From Methylobacterium marchantiae (GTDB taxonomy: Bacteria; Pseudomonadota; Alphaproteobacteria; Rhizobiales; Beijerinckiaceae), in NCBI RefSeq assembly GCF_022179405.1, contig NZ_BPQT01000023.1, positions 1 to 63,138 on the forward strand: a DNA stretch of 63,138 bases, written 5' to 3'. The number at the start of each line of letters is the position of its first letter. The stretch's first letter is position 1. This document shows, piece after piece, positions 38,273-48,473 of this stretch. The notes beneath the pieces were generated by a model. That model did not search any database, had not been told where the DNA came from, and was given only the letters and a program-made list of their open reading frames with translations. The translations under genes and the position numbers were made by a program.

Positions 38273-39052
38273 TCAGAACGTGTTCTTCCAGGCCCTTAAT
38301 GCAATGAAGATTGCTTGTGCTGGTAAATTAGGGGGAAGATTCACTGCTTTAGCGAGTGCGGGTTCGGTGGAACGCAGAAAAGGATTGGTCTCCCGCTCTT
38401 GTCTCATCGTCGACGGGACGAGAAAACGGCCCGCTTCCTTGGCCGCCTCCGCCTCGGTCATGCGATTCTGCAGCGCCTGGTTGTCGGGATCGGCGGCGAG
38501 GGCGAAACGGCCGTTGGAGAGCACGTAATCGTGGCCGCTGAATACCTGCGTGTCGTCGGGCAGGGCGAGGAACCGCTCCAGCGAATGCCAGAGCGTCTCG
38601 GGCGGTCCCTCCAGCACGCGCCCGCAGCCGAGGGTGAACAGGGTGTCGCCCGCAAAGGCGATCTTCGCCTCCCGGAACCAGTAGGTGACGTGATCGCTGC
38701 AATGGCCCGGCGTCTCCCAGACCTGCGCCTCCAGGTCACCGACCCGGACGCGGTCGCCCTCGACGACGGCCACATCCACCTCCGGCACGTGGGCTCCGGC
38801 CCTGCGCGGGGCGGTCACCCGAGCCCCCGTGCGCTTCTTCACCTCCGGAATGCCCTCGACGTGGTCGAGATGCCGGTGGGTCACCAGGATGTCGGTGAGC
38901 GTCCACCCCGTCTCTTCGAGCGCCTTCAGCACGGAACCGGCCTCGGGCACGTCGATCGAGGCACAGGCGCCCGTGGCGGGATCGCGGATCAGCACGCCGA
39001 TATTGTCGCTGCGGCAGAGGAAGGTGCGGATTTCGGGGCTGGACGCTGTCAC
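38273..39052 (-). CDS. gloB: Hydroxyacylglutathione hydrolase (glyoxalase II)
   Basis: A 259-residue metallo-beta-lactamase-fold enzyme that hydrolyses S-lactoylglutathione. The metal motif THRHLDH, the histidine in ETPGHCSDH and FSGHDYVLSN are present. GTG 39052, with AGGA upstream, gives the family length. The last ~30 codons are clearly richer in A/T than the rest of the gene, a local composition shift at the 3' end. It is divergent from the methyltransferase gene. Confidence 0.95.
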   Translation of the reverse strand: MTASSPEIRTFLCRSDNIGVLIRDPATGACASIDVPEAGSVLKALEETGWTLTDILVTHRHLDHVEGIPEVKKRTGARVTAPRRAGAHVPEVDVAVVEGDRVRVGDLEAQVWETPGHCSDHVTYWFREAKIAFAGDTLFTLGCGRVLEGPPETLWHSLERFLALPDDTQVFSGHDYVLSNGRFALAADPDNQALQNRMTEAEAAKEAGRFLVPSTMRQERETNPFLRSTEPALAKAVNLPPNLPAQAIFIALRAWKNTF

Positions 39053-39236
39053 GGGGCGTTCCTGTCGATGGCGCGGGTGGCGTGAGGCAAAACCGGATGC
39101 GGCGTCGAGGAGTTCCGGCTCACGGCGGTTCCGGCCTGTGGGCGACGGGCCTCGTCCCCATTGATCCGATCCGTGCCCTGCGTCAAAGAACCCTGTAACC
39201 TCGACAACGTCCGGCCGCGCCGGAGCCAGCCGATTC

Positions 39237-39971
39237 ATGCGCCTCGACGTGACCGATCTGCGCGCCTTCTATGCCAGTCCGCTCGGCGGCGTGACGCATC
39301 GCATCGTCGGGCGCGCGATCCACGGCTTCCTCGGCTCGGTCTCGGGCCTGAGGGTCCTCGGCCTCGGCTACGCGACGCCCTATCTCGGGCCGGTCCACGT
39401 GATCGCCGAGCGCACCCTCGCCTTCATGCCGGCGACGCAAGGGGTGGTGAACTGGCCCGGCAGCGGGCGCTCCTGCTCGGCGCTCGCGGACCCGACGATG
39501 ATGCCCCTGCCGGAAGCGGCGGTGGACAGGGTGATCCTGGTCCACGCCCTCGAATCGGTCGAGAGCCCGACGGAGCTGCTCCAGGACGTCTGGCGCGTGC
39601 TGACGCCCGGCGGCCGGATGATCCTCGTCGTACCCAACCGGCGCGGTGTCTGGGCGCGCCGCGACGCGACGCCGTTCGGCCACGGCCAGCCCTACAGCCG
39701 TTCCCAGCTCAGCCGCCTGATGCGGTCCACCCAGTTCTCGCCGGAAGGATGGGCCGAGGCGCTCTACATGCCGCCGGTGCAGAGCCGGCTCTGGCTGAGG
39801 ACCGCCGGCGCCTGGGAGCGGTTCGGCACCCGCCTCTCGCTGCCCTTCGCCGGCCTGCACGTCATCGACGCGACGAAGCAGCTCTATCGCCCGGTGACGG
39901 TACGGCACGTGCAACGGGCGACACGCCTCGCGCCGGCGCGGGTGCTCGTTCCCGCCCCCTCCCCCGGCTGA
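39237..39971 (+). CDS. Class I SAM-dependent methyltransferase
   Basis: A 244-residue protein with a Rossmann-like methyltransferase fold. Motif I is degenerate (VLGLGYATPYL, about residues 40-50); the later block PEAAVDRVILVHALESVESPTELLQDVWRVLTPGGRMILVVPN is cut here as LPEAAVDRVILVHALE and VLTPGGRMILVVPN, typical of the family. The substrate is unknown. It is divergent from gloB, an association often seen in Hyphomicrobiales. Confidence 0.88.
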   Translation: MRLDVTDLRAFYASPLGGVTHRIVGRAIHGFLGSVSGLRVLGLGYATPYLGPVHVIAERTLAFMPATQGVVNWPGSGRSCSALADPTMMPLPEAAVDRVILVHALESVESPTELLQDVWRVLTPGGRMILVVPNRRGVWARRDATPFGHGQPYSRSQLSRLMRSTQFSPEGWAEALYMPPVQSRLWLRTAGAWERFGTRLSLPFAGLHVIDATKQLYRPVTVRHVQRATRLAPARVLVPAPSPG

Positions 39972-40019
39972 CCCCGAGGCCGCCCGCGTGCAGGCCCCTC
40001 TCGTCAAGGCACCCGCTCC

Positions 40020-40709
40020 ATGTTGAGCCTCATCGCCCCGGAGGCGGCGCTCCATAGCTTCGTCTTCGCCTTCTCGAGCCTGTTCTCGATCGTCAATCCG
40101 GTCGGCTCGGCGCTGATCTTCTTCCAGATCACCGCGCGGAACTCCCATCCGGAGCGGGTGGAGATCGCCAAGCGCATCGGCTTCTATTCCGCGCTGATCA
40201 TGCTCTCGGCCCTATGGGCGGGAGCGCCGATCCTCAACTTCTTCGGCGTTTCACTGGGGGCTTTGCGGATCGCGGGCGGGCTCGTGGTGGCGGCCTCCGC
40301 CTGGACCCTCCTCACCGCCCCCGAGGCCCGCGAAGCCCGCAAACATGCCGAAGCGACCCAGGACACGCCCGACAGCGTCGCCGACATCGCCTTCTTTCCC
40401 CTGACCCTGCCGTTCACCACCGGCCCCGGCACCATCGCGGTCGCCATCGCTCTGGGCTCGAACCGGCCTGCTTCCGGGCCCGACCGCATCGGCTTCTATC
40501 TCGGCATGTCCCTGGCGGCCCTCGCCATCGCGATCCTCGTGCGGTTCGCCTACGGCTCCGCCGACAGGGTGGTGATGGCGATCGGCCCGGTGGGCGCGCG
40601 GGTCCTCGGACGGCTCTTCGCCTTCCTGCTGCTGTGCATCGGCACGCAGATCACCGTGAACGGCGTCGGCGACGTGCTTGGGCCGATCCTCGCCGCCGGC
40701 AGACGCTGA
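40020..40709 (+). CDS. MarC-family integral membrane protein
   Basis: A 229-residue polytopic membrane protein with six likely spans. FSIVNPVGSALIFF near the N-terminus and FFPLTLPFTTGPGTIAVAIAL in the middle are MarC signatures. Function of the family is unsettled. It lies 48 bases after the methyltransferase gene and 96 bases before dapB, in the same direction. Confidence 0.93.
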   Translation: MLSLIAPEAALHSFVFAFSSLFSIVNPVGSALIFFQITARNSHPERVEIAKRIGFYSALIMLSALWAGAPILNFFGVSLGALRIAGGLVVAASAWTLLTAPEAREARKHAEATQDTPDSVADIAFFPLTLPFTTGPGTIAVAIALGSNRPASGPDRIGFYLGMSLAALAIAILVRFAYGSADRVVMAIGPVGARVLGRLFAFLLLCIGTQITVNGVGDVLGPILAAGRR

Positions 40710-40805
40710 AGTCCATCGAGGCAGCACTCGCCTCGATCACCCTGCCTTGGCATCGCCGGGCCGAGCCTGTACCGCAGGCTCGAATTCTCGAGGAAAGGCG
40801 ACAGG

Positions 40806-41603
40806 ATGCGGCTCGCAGTGGTCGGCGCCGAGGGGCGCATGGGGCGGATGCTCATCCGCGCGGTCGCGGAGACCGAGGGATGCACCCTGAGCGGTGCCGT
40901 GGAACGCGAAGGGTCGTCGGCGCTGGGCCAGGATGCGGGGACGCTGGCCGGCCTCCCGCCCCTCGGCGTCACCGTCACCGACGATCCGCTGACGGTCTTC
41001 GCGGCAACCGACGGCGTCCTCGACTTCACCACGCCGGCCGCGACGACGGTCTTCGCCGAACTGAGCGCCCAGGCCCGCATCGTCCACGTGATCGGCACGA
41101 CCGGTCTCGCCGAGGCGGATTTCCGCAAGCTCGCCGCCGCAGCGCACCATGCCCGCATCGTGCGCTCGGGCAACATGTCCCTCGGGGTGAACCTGCTCGC
41201 CGGCCTGGTGCGCAAGGTCGCCGCCGCGCTGGGTGAGGATTTCGACATCGAGATCGTCGAGATGCACCATCGGATGAAGGTGGATGCCCCCTCGGGCACG
41301 GCGCTCCTCCTCGGCGAGGCGGCGGCGGAAGGAAGGGGGGTCGACCTCGCCGAAACCCGCGTCTCGACCCGGGACGGCCATACCGGCGCGAGGCGGCCGG
41401 GCGATATCGGCTTCGCCACCCTGCGCGGCGGCACGGTGATCGGCGATCACAGCGTGACCTTCGCCGGCCCCGGCGAGCGCATCACCATCAGCCACCATGC
41501 CGAGGATCGGGCCATCTTCGCCCGCGGCGCCGTAAGCGCGGCCTTGTGGGCTCACGCGAAGCCGCCCGGCCTCTACGGCATGGCCGACGTACTCGGTCTC
41601 TGA
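40806..41603 (+). CDS. dapB: 4-hydroxy-tetrahydrodipicolinate reductase
   Basis: A 265-residue NAD(P)H-dependent reductase of lysine and diaminopimelate biosynthesis. The nucleotide motif is [12 protein letters not shown]; the catalytic block is [27 protein letters not shown] near 40792-40799 precedes ATG 40806. It precedes gpmA, a pairing found in related genomes. Confidence 0.97.
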   Translation: MRLAVVGAEGRMGRMLIRAVAETEGCTLSGAVEREGSSALGQDAGTLAGLPPLGVTVTDDPLTVFAATDGVLDFTTPAATTVFAELSAQARIVHVIGTTGLAEADFRKLAAAAHHARIVRSGNMSLGVNLLAGLVRKVAAALGEDFDIEIVEMHHRMKVDAPSGTALLLGEAAAEGRGVDLAETRVSTRDGHTGARRPGDIGFATLRGGTVIGDHSVTFAGPGERITISHHAEDRAIFARGAVSAALWAHAKPPGLYGMADVLGL

Positions 41604-41708
41604 TACGAGCGCCTGGTCATCGATCATTCAGGTTGGCGCGTACAACAGCCACGCAGGCGCCACTTTTGCTGCGCCGCACCATTCACCATGAAATAGGATG
41701 GACGTCCG

Positions 41709-42347
41709 ATGGAGCGCCTGCTTGTCCTCGCTCGCCACGGCCAAAGCGAGTGGAACCTCAAGAAGCTTTTCACCGGCTGGCGCGATCCTGAGCTCACCGA
41801 ACTCGGCGTCACGGAGGCCAGGACCGCCGGCCGCTGGCTCAAGCGGCAGGGCTATGGGTTCGACGTCGCCTTCACCTCCAACCTGCAGCGGGCGCAGCAC
41901 ACCTGCTCCCTGATCCTCGAAGAGATGGGCCAGGGCGGACTCGAGACGATCCGTTCCGAGGCCCTCAACGAGCGCGATTACGGCGACCTGTCGGGCCTCA
42001 ACAAGGACGATGCCCGCGAGCGCTGGGGCGACGCCCAGGTCCATCAATGGCGCCGCTCCTACGACATCCCGCCCCCCGGCGGCGAGAGCCTGAAGGACAC
42101 CGCCGCGCGCGTGCTGCCCTACTACATCCAGACGATCCTCCCGCGGGTGATGGCCGGTGAGCGCGTCCTCGTGGCCGCCCACGGCAACTCCCTGCGGGCG
42201 CTGGTGATGGTGCTCGACGGCATGACCACGAAGACCATCGCGAGCCTCGAGATCGCCACCGGCATCCCGCTGGTCTACCAGCTCAAGGCCGACACCACGG
42301 TGGAGAGCAAGGCCGTGCTCGAACGGGACATCGACCACGACGCCTGA
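41709..42347 (+). CDS. gpmA: 2,3-bisphosphoglycerate-dependent phosphoglycerate mutase
   Basis: A 212-residue glycolytic mutase. The phospho-histidine is H10 in [10 protein letters not shown], followed by [23 protein letters not shown] and the second histidine in [12 protein letters not shown]. It interconverts 3- and 2-phosphoglycerate. Shorter than enteric GpmA, as is usual in alphaproteobacteria. It stands 105 bases after dapB. Confidence 0.96.
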   Translation: MERLLVLARHGQSEWNLKKLFTGWRDPELTELGVTEARTAGRWLKRQGYGFDVAFTSNLQRAQHTCSLILEEMGQGGLETIRSEALNERDYGDLSGLNKDDARERWGDAQVHQWRRSYDIPPPGGESLKDTAARVLPYYIQTILPRVMAGERVLVAAHGNSLRALVMVLDGMTTKTIASLEIATGIPLVYQLKADTTVESKAVLERDIDHDA

Positions 42348-42640
42348 ATGCGGGTGCCGCCACGGCGACGGACCATGCGACGTCGCGGCGGGGTCTCGCA
42401 CCGCAACGGCTTTTCCGAAAGCCGGCCTCCATTGCCCGATCCGATTCCACGAGTGCGGCCCTGCGGTCGCGCGGTCGGCACGCCGGAACGCTTGACAGCG
42501 GGAGGGCGTGAGCCGACCCATCGTCGGTGAGCCTTCCGCCCGAAGGCCGCGCGAGCCCTTCGCCCTATCCGGAGAATTCTCGCGTTCGAACACCTGAACC
42601 GAAGCCCCGTCAGCGGGCTCCGTCGCGGAGAACCGATCCG

Positions 42641-43612
42641 ATGCGTCTGCGTAACCTCGTCCGTCCGGTCGCGGCACTGGCCCTGATCGCCGGGCTCTCG
42701 TCAGGCGCCATCTCCGCGGCCCTGGCGGCCGATCCGGTCTTTCCGCCGAGCTCGCGCTTCGGCTTCACGCCCCCTTCGGACATGGCATTGTCCAAGCGCT
42801 TCTCCGGTTTCGAGCGGCTGGAGGGTGGCGCGACTTTGTCCGTCGTCGAGTTGCCGTCCACGGCCTTCGTCGACCTGGAGAAGAGCTTCACCGACGAGAA
42901 CCTGCGCACGCAGGGATTCGTCGTCACGACGCGCGAGGCCATCAAGGTCGCGGGCGACGTCGACGCGGTGCTCTTCACCGGAGAGCAGCCGGCGCCGGAA
43001 GGGGCCGGCACCCCGACCATCAAGAAATGGCTGCTGCTCGTCGGTGACACCACCGTCACGGGCATCATCATCGGGCAGAGCGTACCCGACGCCGAGACGC
43101 CCGAGACCATGCGGAACATGCTGACCAGCGTGAAGATCCGGCCGGAACTGACCCTCGACCAGCAGGTCGAGGCCCTGCCCTTCCGCATCCGCGAGACAGC
43201 CGGGTTCCGCCCGGTCCGGGTGCTCGCGGGCAATTCGGTCCTGATGACGCAAGGGCCAAAGGACCAGATGCTGAATCTCGAACAGCCCATCCTGGTCCTG
43301 GCCCAGGCGGTGCAGCAGCCGCCACAGCCGGAGCAGCGCGACGCCTTCGCCCGCGCCGCGCTCTACTCGAACCAGACGATGAAGGATTTCGCGGTCGAGC
43401 GCTCGCAGACCTATCGGCAGAACGGCGTCGATTGGCACGAGATCGTGGCGCGCGCCGTCGATGCGCCCTCGAACACGCCGGTCGTCGTCTCGCAGACCAT
43501 CCGGTTCGCGCCGGACGGCTATCTCCGTGCGCTCGGCGTCGTGCGTGCCGATCAGCGCAGCGCGATGCTGTCGAAATTCCGCGAGGTCATCGACAGCGTC
43601 GAGGTGAAGTAG
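42641..43612 (+). CDS. Secreted protein of unknown function
   Basis: A 323-residue protein with a signal peptide (LVRPVAALALIAGLSSGAISAALAAD, cut near residue 30). The mature part has no recognised domain; it contains RFGFTPPSDMALSKRF at its start and repeated beta-type strands. No cysteines are seen in the mature part. A 293-base upstream gap holds only weak features. It ends convergent with grpE at a strong hairpin. Confidence 0.85.
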   Translation: MRLRNLVRPVAALALIAGLSSGAISAALAADPVFPPSSRFGFTPPSDMALSKRFSGFERLEGGATLSVVELPSTAFVDLEKSFTDENLRTQGFVVTTREAIKVAGDVDAVLFTGEQPAPEGAGTPTIKKWLLLVGDTTVTGIIIGQSVPDAETPETMRNMLTSVKIRPELTLDQQVEALPFRIRETAGFRPVRVLAGNSVLMTQGPKDQMLNLEQPILVLAQAVQQPPQPEQRDAFARAALYSNQTMKDFAVERSQTYRQNGVDWHEIVARAVDAPSNTPVVVSQTIRFAPDGYLRALGVVRADQRSAMLSKFREVIDSVEVK

Positions 43613-43627
43613 CCGCCCCGACGCGTC

Positions 43628-43681
43628 GATCGGGGAAACCCGAACCTGAAGAGCGACGCTCGCTCTTCGGGCTTCCCGATC
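43628..43681. terminator. Bidirectional terminator between the secreted protein and grpE
   Basis: A perfect 9-bp stem (GAAGAGCGA 43648-43656 with TCGCTCTTC 43660-43668, loop CGC) is nested in an outer pair GATCGGG (43628-43634) with CCCGATC (43675-43681). It lies exactly between two convergent genes. There is no long T-run on either side. Confidence 0.65.
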
Positions 43682-44279
43682 AGGCCGCGTCGGCCGGATT
43701 GGCAGCCGCGGCCTTGGGGCCGCCCTTGGCGACACCGACGAGGGCCGGACGCAGGACACGGTCGCCGATGACGTAGCCGGACTGCATCACCTGCACCACC
43801 GTGCCGTTCGGGACCTCGGCATTGGGCACTTCGAACATCGCCTGGTGGCGGTTGGGGTCGAAGCGCTGGCCCTGCGGCTCGATGAGCTTCACCCCGTGGC
43901 GCTCCAGGGTCTTGGCGAGGTCGCGCTCGGTCAGCTCGATCCCGTCGATCAGGGCCTTGAACGGCCCCTCGGCCGCCGAGGCCGCATCGGCCGGCACGCT
44001 TTCCAGGGCCCGGCGGATGTTGTCGGCCGCGTTCAGCATGTCGCGCGCGAAGTTCGTCACCGCGTAGGTCCGGGCATCGGCGACTTCGCGCTCGGTGCGG
44101 CGTCGCAGGTTCTCCATCTCGGCCAGCGTGCGCAGGACCCGGTCCTTGAGTTCGTCGCGCTCGGCGCTCAGGCTCGCCAAGGCCTCCGCCGCCTCGGTCA
44201 CGCGCGCTTCCGACGTCACGTCGGTGTCGGCCGCCGCTTCGGCGCGCTGCCCGTCATGCTCCATCTCGTTCGCCATCAT
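43680..44279 (-). CDS. grpE: Nucleotide exchange factor GrpE
   Basis: A 199-residue cochaperone that releases ADP from DnaK. A charged coiled-coil N-terminal half ([25 protein letters not shown]) leads into the beta-domain with [24 protein letters not shown] and [30 protein letters not shown] precedes ATG 44279. No dnaK or hrcA is in the window. Confidence 0.97.
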   Translation of the reverse strand: MMANEMEHDGQRAEAAADTDVTSEARVTEAAEALASLSAERDELKDRVLRTLAEMENLRRRTEREVADARTYAVTNFARDMLNAADNIRRALESVPADAASAAEGPFKALIDGIELTERDLAKTLERHGVKLIEPQGQRFDPNRHQAMFEVPNAEVPNGTVVQVMQSGYVIGDRVLRPALVGVAKGGPKAAAANPADAA

Positions 44280-44523
44280 CGCTCTTCGTCGATCGCAGGT
44301 TGCTCGCTCCGCGCCTGCCGCCGGTCGGGTTCGCCGGAGACGATCGGCACAGGGGCGATCGGAATAGGGATCGGGCCACGATGCCGAGACCCGTAAGAGG
44401 GGCTTCGGCGTCATGCTCCGGGGTCGGCGTTGATATCAGACGCGCGCGGGACGAAATCAAGCCGAGCGCCGATCCGCCTTCCCTCCCCCTCAGCCCCCCG
44501 CGAGATTCAAGCCTGCAGGGGGC

Positions 44524-47331
44524 TCAGGCTTCCCGCGGCGGCGGAGACTCCACGAGCGCTTCCAATCCCTCCGCCCTGAGGGCGGCGACGTCCCCGGCGA
44601 AGACCTCCATCACCGCATGCCGGATCGCGGCCTGCCGGTCGGGCTGGGTGACCCGGGTGCCGGTGAGGTCGGTGACGTAGAAGACGTCCACAGCCCGCTC
44701 GCCGAAGGTCGCCACATGGGCCGAGGTGATGTTGAGGCTGAGGCGCCCGAGCGCGCTGGTCAGTTCGTAGAGAAGACCCGGCCGGTCGAGACCGGTGATC
44801 TCGACCACGGTCTCGCGGCTCGACAGGGCATTGTCGATCGCCATGTCCGGGGGGATCAGGAACGTGGTGGAGCGGGCGCTCGGCGGGTGGCGGTCGGCCA
44901 CGAGGTCGGCGATGCGGATCTCGCCCTTGAGCGCCCGCTCGATCGCGGTGGTGATGCGCTTGGCCCGGCGCAGCTCGTCGTCGTCCCGCTCGAAGGCGCG
45001 CGAGATGAAGATCGAATCGAGGGCGAAACCGTCGGTGGTGGTGAAGATCTGCGCGTCGACGATGTTGCCGCCCAGGGCCGCGCAGGCGCCGGTGACGATG
45101 GCGAGCAGGCGCGGATGGTCGGGCGAGTAGACCGTGATCTCGGTCACGCCCCGCGTCGGGTCGGTCTCGTAGACGGTGGCGACGGTGCGCCCGTCCTCCA
45201 TGACCCCGCGCACGAAACCGGCATTCTTGAACTGCCGGACGGCGTCGACCTTCAGCCAGTAGGCCTGGTTGTGGCGCGCGGCATAGGCGTCGAAGAAATC
45301 CGGGTCCCAGTCGGTCAGCTGTTCGCGCAGGCCCATCTGGATCAGACGGACCCTGTCGGTCCGGGCGATCTCGGAATGGCCGCCGGAGAGCAGCACCTCG
45401 GTCTCGTCGTAGAGGGTGCGCAGCAGCGTTCCCTTCCAGGCCGTCCACACGCCCGGCCCCACCGCCTTGATATCCGCAACGGTGAGGATCATCAGCAGCT
45501 TCAGCCGCTCCATGGTCTGCACCACGGACGCGAATCTCTGGATCGTCTTCGGGTCCGAGAGATCGCGGCTCTGCGCCGTCATCGACATCAGCAGGTGATG
45601 CTCGACGAGCCAGGCCACGATCTCCGTCTCGGCCTGGGTGAGCCCGAATCGCGGGCCGATCTTCTCGGCGATGGCCGCGCCGGCGATGGAATGGTCTTCC
45701 GGGCGCCCCTTGGCGATGTCGTGCAGGAGCACCGCGACGTAGAGCGCGCGACGATGGCTGATCGTCTCGATGAGGCGCGAGGCGATGGGGTGATCTTCCG
45801 TCACCTGCCCGGAATCGATGGATGCCAGGACGCCGATGGAGCGCAGCAGGTGCTCGTCCACCGTGTAATGGTGGTACATGTTGAACTGCATCAGCGCGAC
45901 GATGCGGCCGAAATCCGGGATGAAGCGGCCGAGCACGCCGGCCTCGTTCATCAGCCGCAGGATCGTCTCCGGCGAATTCTTCGACGTCAGCACGTCGAGG
46001 AACAGGGCGTTGGCCTCCGTGTCGGAGCGCAGCGAATGGCCGATGAGCCGGAGCGAGCGCGTGGCGACCCGCGTCGCATCCGGATGGATCGGCAGGTTGT
46101 GGCGGTCGGCGAGCCAGAACAGGCGGATCAGGTTCACCGGATCGCGCGAGAACGCGTCGGCGGTGCGCAGGTTGATGCGGCCGTGATCGTCGATGAAATC
46201 CTCCGCCTCGATGGCGGTGGCGCGGAAACGGTCCCTGAAGCGGCCGATCCAGCGGTCGAGGACCGGCGTGCGCTTGGCGTGCCGCGCCTCGAGGGCGGCA
46301 CAGACGATAGCGGTGAGGTCACCCACTTCCTTCGCGATCAGGAAATAGGCCTTCATGAAGCGCTCGACGCCCGACAGGCCGCCGCGCGGCTCGTAGCCGA
46401 ACCGCTCGGCGATCCTCGGCTGCAGCCCGAACGACAGCCGCTCCTCGGCCCGGCCGGTGACGAAGTGCATATGGCAGCGGACGCGCCAGAGAAGCTCCTC
46501 GCAGCGCTCGAACACCCGGTATTCCTCCGGCGTGAACAGGCCGGCGGGGACGAGCTCGCTCTGGTCACGGACGCGGTAGGTGTATTTCGCGATCCAGAAC
46601 AGGGTGTTGAGGTCGCGCAGACCGCCCTTCCCGTCCTTGACGTTGGGCTCGACGAGATAGCGCGAGGCACCCGATTTCGAGACGCGCGTGTCGCGCTCGC
46701 GCAGCTTGGCCTCGACGAATTCCGGCGCCGTCCACATGACCAGCTCGATATCGAACCGCGTGACCAGTTCCTCGAACAGCGCCCGCGCCCCGAACAGGAA
46801 GCGCGCTTCGAGGAGGGAGGTCCGGATGGTCATGTCCGCCCGCCCTTCGCGCAGGCATTCCTCCACCGAGCGGGTGGCGTGGCCGACCTTCAGCTTGAGG
46901 TCCCACAGGACGTAGAGCATCGCCTCGACGACGCTCTCCGACCAGGCGGTCTGCTTGTAGGGAAGCAGGAACAGGAGATCGATGTCAGAGCCCGGCGCCA
47001 TGGTGCCCCGGCCGTAGCCGCCGGTGGCCACCACCGCGAGCTGCTCGCCGGTGGAGGGATTGTCGTTCGGGTACAGCCGCCACACCACCGCGTCGTGGAT
47101 CGTGCGGATCACCGCATCGGTGAGGTTGCTGATCCGCTGGGCGCAGGCGGTGCCGTTGCGCTCCTCCATCAGCCGGGCTTCGGCATCGGCATGACCGAGC
47201 TCGATGATGCGACGCAGCTCCGGCACGAGAAGCGCGCGCAGCTGCGTCGCCTCGCGCACATCGCGGTCGAGATTGGTGAGGACCGTTTTCAGGGCGGCGC
47301 CAGCGTCGAACATGCGCAAACCCGTTATCAT
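44524..47331 (-). CDS. glnD: Bifunctional [protein-PII] uridylyltransferase / uridylyl-removing enzyme
   Basis: A 935-residue nitrogen sensor that uridylylates or deuridylylates PII. The nucleotidyltransferase domain has GGYGRGTMAPGSDIDLLFL; the HD domain has HHYTVDEHLLRSIGV and LLHDIAKGRPEDHS; two C-terminal ACT domains bind glutamine (VTIYSPD-type start and VEITGLDRPGLLYEL). Length is standard. It is divergent from the ABC transporter genes across a 164-base gap. Confidence 0.97.
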   Translation of the reverse strand: MITGLRMFDAGAALKTVLTNLDRDVREATQLRALLVPELRRIIELGHADAEARLMEERNGTACAQRISNLTDAVIRTIHDAVVWRLYPNDNPSTGEQLAVVATGGYGRGTMAPGSDIDLLFLLPYKQTAWSESVVEAMLYVLWDLKLKVGHATRSVEECLREGRADMTIRTSLLEARFLFGARALFEELVTRFDIELVMWTAPEFVEAKLRERDTRVSKSGASRYLVEPNVKDGKGGLRDLNTLFWIAKYTYRVRDQSELVPAGLFTPEEYRVFERCEELLWRVRCHMHFVTGRAEERLSFGLQPRIAERFGYEPRGGLSGVERFMKAYFLIAKEVGDLTAIVCAALEARHAKRTPVLDRWIGRFRDRFRATAIEAEDFIDDHGRINLRTADAFSRDPVNLIRLFWLADRHNLPIHPDATRVATRSLRLIGHSLRSDTEANALFLDVLTSKNSPETILRLMNEAGVLGRFIPDFGRIVALMQFNMYHHYTVDEHLLRSIGVLASIDSGQVTEDHPIASRLIETISHRRALYVAVLLHDIAKGRPEDHSIAGAAIAEKIGPRFGLTQAETEIVAWLVEHHLLMSMTAQSRDLSDPKTIQRFASVVQTMERLKLLMILTVADIKAVGPGVWTAWKGTLLRTLYDETEVLLSGGHSEIARTDRVRLIQMGLREQLTDWDPDFFDAYAARHNQAYWLKVDAVRQFKNAGFVRGVMEDGRTVATVYETDPTRGVTEITVYSPDHPRLLAIVTGACAALGGNIVDAQIFTTTDGFALDSIFISRAFERDDDELRRAKRITTAIERALKGEIRIADLVADRHPPSARSTTFLIPPDMAIDNALSSRETVVEITGLDRPGLLYELTSALGRLSLNITSAHVATFGERAVDVFYVTDLTGTRVTQPDRQAAIRHAVMEVFAGDVAALRAEGLEALVESPPPREA

Positions 47332-47420
47332 GTTCCCGTAGGGACGCCAGCGACAACGCTAGGCAGAGGCGTAGATGTGATGGGCAGCCGCCTCGACATC
47401 GTTCTCTGTGGCGGAAAAAT

Positions 47421-47434
47421 CGTTTGACGAAACG
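47421..47434. promoter_or_regulatory. Short palindrome in the divergent glnD/ABC-transporter region
   Basis: CGTTT-GACG-AAACG forms a 14-base palindrome in the region between glnD and the transporter operon. TTGACG in it could be a -35 element for the transporter. Operator function is speculative. Confidence 0.25.
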
Positions 47435-47495
47435 AACGGTCGTGGCTACCTCGGATGCCCCGCGTCACTGTGGGACCACGGAGATCCTTCGACCG

Positions 47496-48470
47496 ATGCT
47501 TCTGACCCGTCGTGCCATCCTCAGTGCAATCTGCGGCGTCGCGTCGCTTCTGCTGATGCCCCGCCAGGGTGAGGCGGCGGACGTCAAGGAGATCCGCCTC
47601 GACTGGGCGACCTACAATCCGGTGAGCCTGGTCCTCAAGGAGAAGGGTTTCTTGGAAGAAGCACTGAAGGAGCGCGGCATCAAGGTCCGCTGGACCCAGT
47701 CTCTGGGCTCCAACAAGGCGCTGGAATTCCTCAATGGCGGCGCCATCGATTTCGGCTCCTCGGCCGGGGCAGCGGCCTTGCTGGCGCGGATCAACGGCAA
47801 CCCGATCAAGGCGGTCTACGTCTTCTCGCGGCCGGAATGGACCGCCCTCGTCACCCGCAAGGACAGCGGCATCGCCAAGCCCGCCGATCTCAAGGGCAAG
47901 CGCATCGCGGTGACCCGCGGCACCGATCCGCACATCTTCCTCATCCGCGCGCTCCAGGGCGCCGGGCTGACGGAGAAGGACGCCAAGCTCGTCCTGCTCC
48001 AGCACGCGGACGGGCGCACCGCCCTCGATCGGGGCGACGTCGATGCCTGGGCCGGCCTCGACCCGATGATGGCGGCCAGCGAGATCGAGAACGACGACGT
48101 GCTGTTCCATCGGGATGCCGCCGCCAATACCTGGGGCGTCCTCGACGTCCGCGAGGATTTCGCCGCTGCCAACCCGGATCTCGTGCGCACCGTGATCGCG
48201 GCCTACGAGACCGCGCGCGACTACGCGATCAAGAACCCCGAAGCCCTGAAGAGCGCCCTCGTCGCCGTGACCAAGCTGCCGGAGCCGGTGATCGCCCGCC
48301 AGATCGAACGGACCGACCTGACCCGGCCCGCCATCGGCAAGGCCCAGGCCGAGTCGATCGGTGCCGCGGGCATCGCGCTGCAGCAGGCGGGGGTCATCCC
48401 AGCCGGCACCGACGTGAAGGCGGCGGTGGACGGGCTGATCGATCCGCAATTCGCGCCCGCCGCCCGCTGA
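47496..48470 (+). CDS. ABC transporter substrate-binding protein (sulfonate/nitrate type)
   Basis: A 324-residue periplasmic binding protein of the SsuA/NrtA/TauA-like family. The signal peptide carries a twin-arginine-like LTRRAILSA. The mature protein has VRWTQSLGSNKALEFLNGGAIDFGSS near its N-terminus, the typical ligand-pocket block. It is the first gene of a three-gene importer. Sulfonate, taurine or a related anion is the likely cargo; the exact ligand cannot be read. ATG 47496 gives the correct signal peptide. Confidence 0.9.
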   Translation: MLLTRRAILSAICGVASLLLMPRQGEAADVKEIRLDWATYNPVSLVLKEKGFLEEALKERGIKVRWTQSLGSNKALEFLNGGAIDFGSSAGAAALLARINGNPIKAVYVFSRPEWTALVTRKDSGIAKPADLKGKRIAVTRGTDPHIFLIRALQGAGLTEKDAKLVLLQHADGRTALDRGDVDAWAGLDPMMAASEIENDDVLFHRDAAANTWGVLDVREDFAAANPDLVRTVIAAYETARDYAIKNPEALKSALVAVTKLPEPVIARQIERTDLTRPAIGKAQAESIGAAGIALQQAGVIPAGTDVKAAVDGLIDPQFAPAAR

Positions 48471-48473
48471 GCC

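Noticed and set aside
44617-47427. 936-residue open frame antisense to glnD
   Set aside because: A shadow of glnD, whose domains are unambiguous on the minus strand.
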